Part shown: piece after piece, positions 62,037 through 64,000 of the stretch
Numbering within the stretch: position 1 is the stretch's first letter
Layout of the letters: each line of letters starts with the position of its first letter
Assembly (NCBI GenBank): GCA_937862815.1
Contig: CALMED010000002.1
Span: forward strand, 186,001-250,000
DNA from: an uncultured Chitinophagaceae bacterium
GTDB taxonomy: Bacteria > Bacteroidota > Bacteroidia > Chitinophagales > Chitinophagaceae
Direction: 5' to 3'
DNA: 64,000 nt
The notes under the pieces: model-generated
The model's database searches: none
Seen by the model: only the letters and a program-made list of their open reading frames with translations
Told to the model about the DNA's origin: nothing
Translations under genes and position numbers: made by a program

Positions 62037-63743
62037 ATGCGCCAACCCATTTTAATTCTTTTATTCTTCGTTAGCATAGCTTCCGCCGCGGAGGCCCAGC
62101 TCTTCCCGCCGTTGAATTACCCCTCACATTACTTCCGCTATCCACTGGATATACCGGTGAAACTCAACGCCAACTTCGGTGAAATGCGTCCCAACCATTT
62201 TCACATGGGTCTTGACCTCTTTACCGAACGCCGCGAAAACCTGCCGGTCTATGCGGCAGCCGACGGATGGGTTTCCAAAATCAAAATAGACCCCAACGGC
62301 TTTGGCAATGCCATCTACCTCGACCATCCCAACGGCTTCACCACCCTCTACGCCCATATGAACACCTTCCCGCCGCAAACGCTGGAGGCCATCGAAGAAG
62401 GACAATACGCGAAGGAAAGCTGGAAGGGCGATGTGGTGTTTGAGCCGGGTCGCTTCCCGGTGAAAAAAGGGCAGTTCATTGGCTACAGTGGCAATACCGG
62501 GGCTTCGGCCGGTCCGCATGTGCATTACGAAATCCGCCGCACGGCCGACGACGCCTGTCTCAACGCCCTGCTGTTTCACAAGGTGTACGACGTGACCCCG
62601 CCCGACATTACCCGGCTGGCCGTGTACGACCGCACCAAAAGCACCTACGAACAAACGCCCCGCACCCTGGCGCCCGTGCGGGCAGGCAGCGGGTACACCG
62701 TCCCCGGCGGCTTGATAACGGTCACCAGTAACCGCATCAGCTTTGCGTTGGTGGCCACCGACCGGGTGACCGGCGTACCCAACAACAACGGTATATTTGA
62801 GGCGGTGGTGTACGTGGACGATGAGCCTGTGAGCGGCTTCCGCATAGACGGGGTGGATTACCTGCAGACCCGGTATCTCAACGCACACATTGATTACCGC
62901 ATCCGTTCCGCCGGCGGATCCTACCTGCAGCACCTCACACCCCTGCCCGGCGACCGCCTGCCCATTTACTACCGCAAAGGGGACGGGGTGATCCGGCTCG
63001 ACGATACCGCCCGCCACCAGGTATCCATCGTGGTGAAGGATGCCAACGGCAATGCCTCTACATTGCGCTTTCAGCTGCAGCGCACGGGACAGCCTGCTCC
63101 TGCGGTTAATGTGCAGCAGGACAGCCGCTACATGCTGCCCAACCAGATCAATGTGTTTGAACGCGACGATGTGCAGGTGGTAAGCACCGAAAACAGCTTT
63201 TACGATGCCTTCCGGCTGGTGTACAACTACAAAACCAATGCGGCCGCCGTTTCCAACGTGCACGTGCTGCACACGCCCGTTATACCGGTGCACGACTCCA
63301 TGACCTTCCGCATCCGTCCCGTTAAACCGGTGTCCGAAAGCGGGCAGCAGCGCGTGGTGATACACAAGCTGGCAAAAGGCCGCACCGATGTGGCCCGGGC
63401 CCGCCTGGTAAACGGCTGGTACGAAGCCCGGTTCCGCGAGTGGGGCGAATACTGGCTGGAAGTGGATGAAGTACCGCCCACGCTGGCGGTGGCAGGTGTT
63501 ACCGACGGCGGGGTGGTGAGCGCCGGCACCCTCATCACCTGCACCGTGGCCGACGACCGCAAAAAGATCCGCAGCTTCCGCGCCGAACTGAACGGGAACT
63601 GGCTGATGTTTTCCGGGCTGGGACCGGTGTTCCGCTACCGGGTGGATAAACATTGTCCGCCGGGCGAGCACGAACTGAAGCTGCTGGTGGAGGATGAGGC
63701 CGGTAACACCACCCAACGCATCATCCGGTTTTCCCGGCGTTGA
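62037..63743 (+). CDS. M23 family zinc metallopeptidase
   Basis: A 568-residue exported protein (signal peptide ending SAAEAQ). The LytM/M23 domain is at about residues 40-180: FGEMRPNHFHMGLDLF with the first His and Asp, TLYAHMNTFP, and GPHVHYEIRR with the HxH pair. All zinc ligands are present, so it should be active on peptidoglycan or another Gly-rich peptide. The long C-terminus has repeated strand-rich Ig-like segments (VDEVPPTLAVAGVTDGG near the end). It is divergent from carB N-half. Confidence 0.92.
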   Translation: MRQPILILLFFVSIASAAEAQLFPPLNYPSHYFRYPLDIPVKLNANFGEMRPNHFHMGLDLFTERRENLPVYAAADGWVSKIKIDPNGFGNAIYLDHPNGFTTLYAHMNTFPPQTLEAIEEGQYAKESWKGDVVFEPGRFPVKKGQFIGYSGNTGASAGPHVHYEIRRTADDACLNALLFHKVYDVTPPDITRLAVYDRTKSTYEQTPRTLAPVRAGSGYTVPGGLITVTSNRISFALVATDRVTGVPNNNGIFEAVVYVDDEPVSGFRIDGVDYLQTRYLNAHIDYRIRSAGGSYLQHLTPLPGDRLPIYYRKGDGVIRLDDTARHQVSIVVKDANGNASTLRFQLQRTGQPAPAVNVQQDSRYMLPNQINVFERDDVQVVSTENSFYDAFRLVYNYKTNAAAVSNVHVLHTPVIPVHDSMTFRIRPVKPVSESGQQRVVIHKLAKGRTDVARARLVNGWYEARFREWGEYWLEVDEVPPTLAVAGVTDGGVVSAGTLITCTVADDRKKIRSFRAELNGNWLMFSGLGPVFRYRVDKHCPPGEHELKLLVEDEAGNTTQRIIRFSRR

Positions 63744-63799
63744 TCCGCGGGATGAACAATCAGATGTGTTGCCTGTTTTGAATGGTACAAAAAAATTAT

Positions 63800-64000
63800 A
63801 TGGCAACAACGAAAAAGACCGTGGCAAAGAAAGCGGCTCGTGGTAAGAAAGCCGCAGCCCCTGCCCGCAAAGCAGCCTTGCCGGCAAAGAAGTCCGCCGC
63901 TAAAAAAGAACCGTTCCGCAATCACATAACCCGGCTCAAGGCGGGTGACAAAGCACCGGCCTTTAAAGGGGTGGACCAGGACGGTAAGTTGATCAACGCA
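63800..64000 (+). CDS. Peroxiredoxin (Bcp/PrxQ type) with a Lys/Ala-rich N-terminal tail, 3' end outside window
   Basis: The first 67 residues of a gene that runs off the right edge. Residues 1-37 are a histone-H1-like tail of Lys, Ala, Arg and Pro (TTKKTVAKKAARGKKAAAP). From about residue 48 the sequence LKAGDKAPAFKGVDQDGK matches the start of the AhpC/TSA fold of thiol peroxidases of the Bcp type. The peroxidatic Cys lies beyond the window. A second in-frame ATG at 63782 would add six residues. The family call rests on the short visible domain start. Confidence 0.7.
   Translation, partial: MATTKKTVAKKAARGKKAAAPARKAALPAKKSAAKKEPFRNHITRLKAGDKAPAFKGVDQDGKLINA

Noticed and set aside
62124-63887. 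A 587-codon frame on the minus strand opposite the M23 peptidase gene
   Set aside because: The plus-strand protein has a signal peptide and full zinc ligands. The antisense product is His/Val/Gly-rich with no motif.

Overview
The window is a piece of a Bacteroidota chromosome, most likely from the Chitinophagaceae or a near relative (inference). The evidence is threefold. Gliding-motility genes gldA, gldE and gldD are present, with mutY-ssb-gldE-gldD in the order usual for the phylum. Bacteroidota promoter boxes (TTG about 20 bases before TAnnTTTG) occur repeatedly, with no clear Shine-Dalgarno sites. IspG is of the long form. No rRNA, tRNA, CRISPR array, IS element or phage gene was seen; the region reads as core chromosome with a few accessory cassettes.

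Layout. 0-5 kb: an SDR tail, a MATE exporter, a secreted protein, a Bax-inhibitor-like protein and an HTTM protein. 5-7 kb: korA, the gamma-alpha subunit of a 2-oxoacid:ferredoxin oxidoreductase, without korB. 7-10 kb: a light-harvesting cassette on the minus strand, proton-pump rhodopsin, lycopene cyclase crtY and retinal-forming blh, with a strong terminator hairpin between rhodopsin and crtY. 10-14 kb: nth, an anti-sigma-like small protein, a DivIC/FtsB-like protein, eno and gldA. 14-20 kb: a probable carboxylate-uptake set (porin, MFS, small membrane protein) divergent from acs. 20-25 kb: secreted and envelope proteins and an ECF sigma/anti-sigma/outer-membrane-barrel operon. 25-36 kb: FkbM methyltransferase, kbl, a class D beta-lactamase lipoprotein, BatB/BatC-like proteins, ispG, nadB and a lipid A acyltransferase. 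36-40 kb: a CstB-like persulfide dioxygenase/rhodanese fusion with an ArsR regulator, tsaB, a truncated 3-hydroxyacyl-CoA dehydrogenase-like protein and ridA. 40-47 kb: RNase E/G, a 31-residue ultrabasic protein, a TPR protein, HU, mutY-ssb-gldE-gldD. 47-56 kb: DUF3109, lutB, polysaccharide deacetylase, rluF, EamA, purH and comEC.

The most unusual locus is at 55.9-61.9 kb. The large subunit of carbamoyl phosphate synthetase is encoded as two separate genes. They are cut exactly at the linker between its two ATP-grasp halves, and three unrelated genes lie between them: an SGNH hydrolase, a DUF5989 protein and a polytopic membrane protein. The N-terminal half is followed by its own terminator. 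The C-terminal half has its own TTG-N20-TACCTTTG promoter and lacks the allosteric domain. The window ends with an M23 peptidase and the start of a peroxiredoxin carrying a lysine/alanine-rich, histone-H1-like N-terminal tail.

The other notable point is the rhodopsin. It carries Asp-Thr-Glu proton-pump residues, a Met at the colour-tuning site, and Gly at the position of bacteriorhodopsin Trp138, the residue that in xanthorhodopsin opens a window for an antenna carotenoid.
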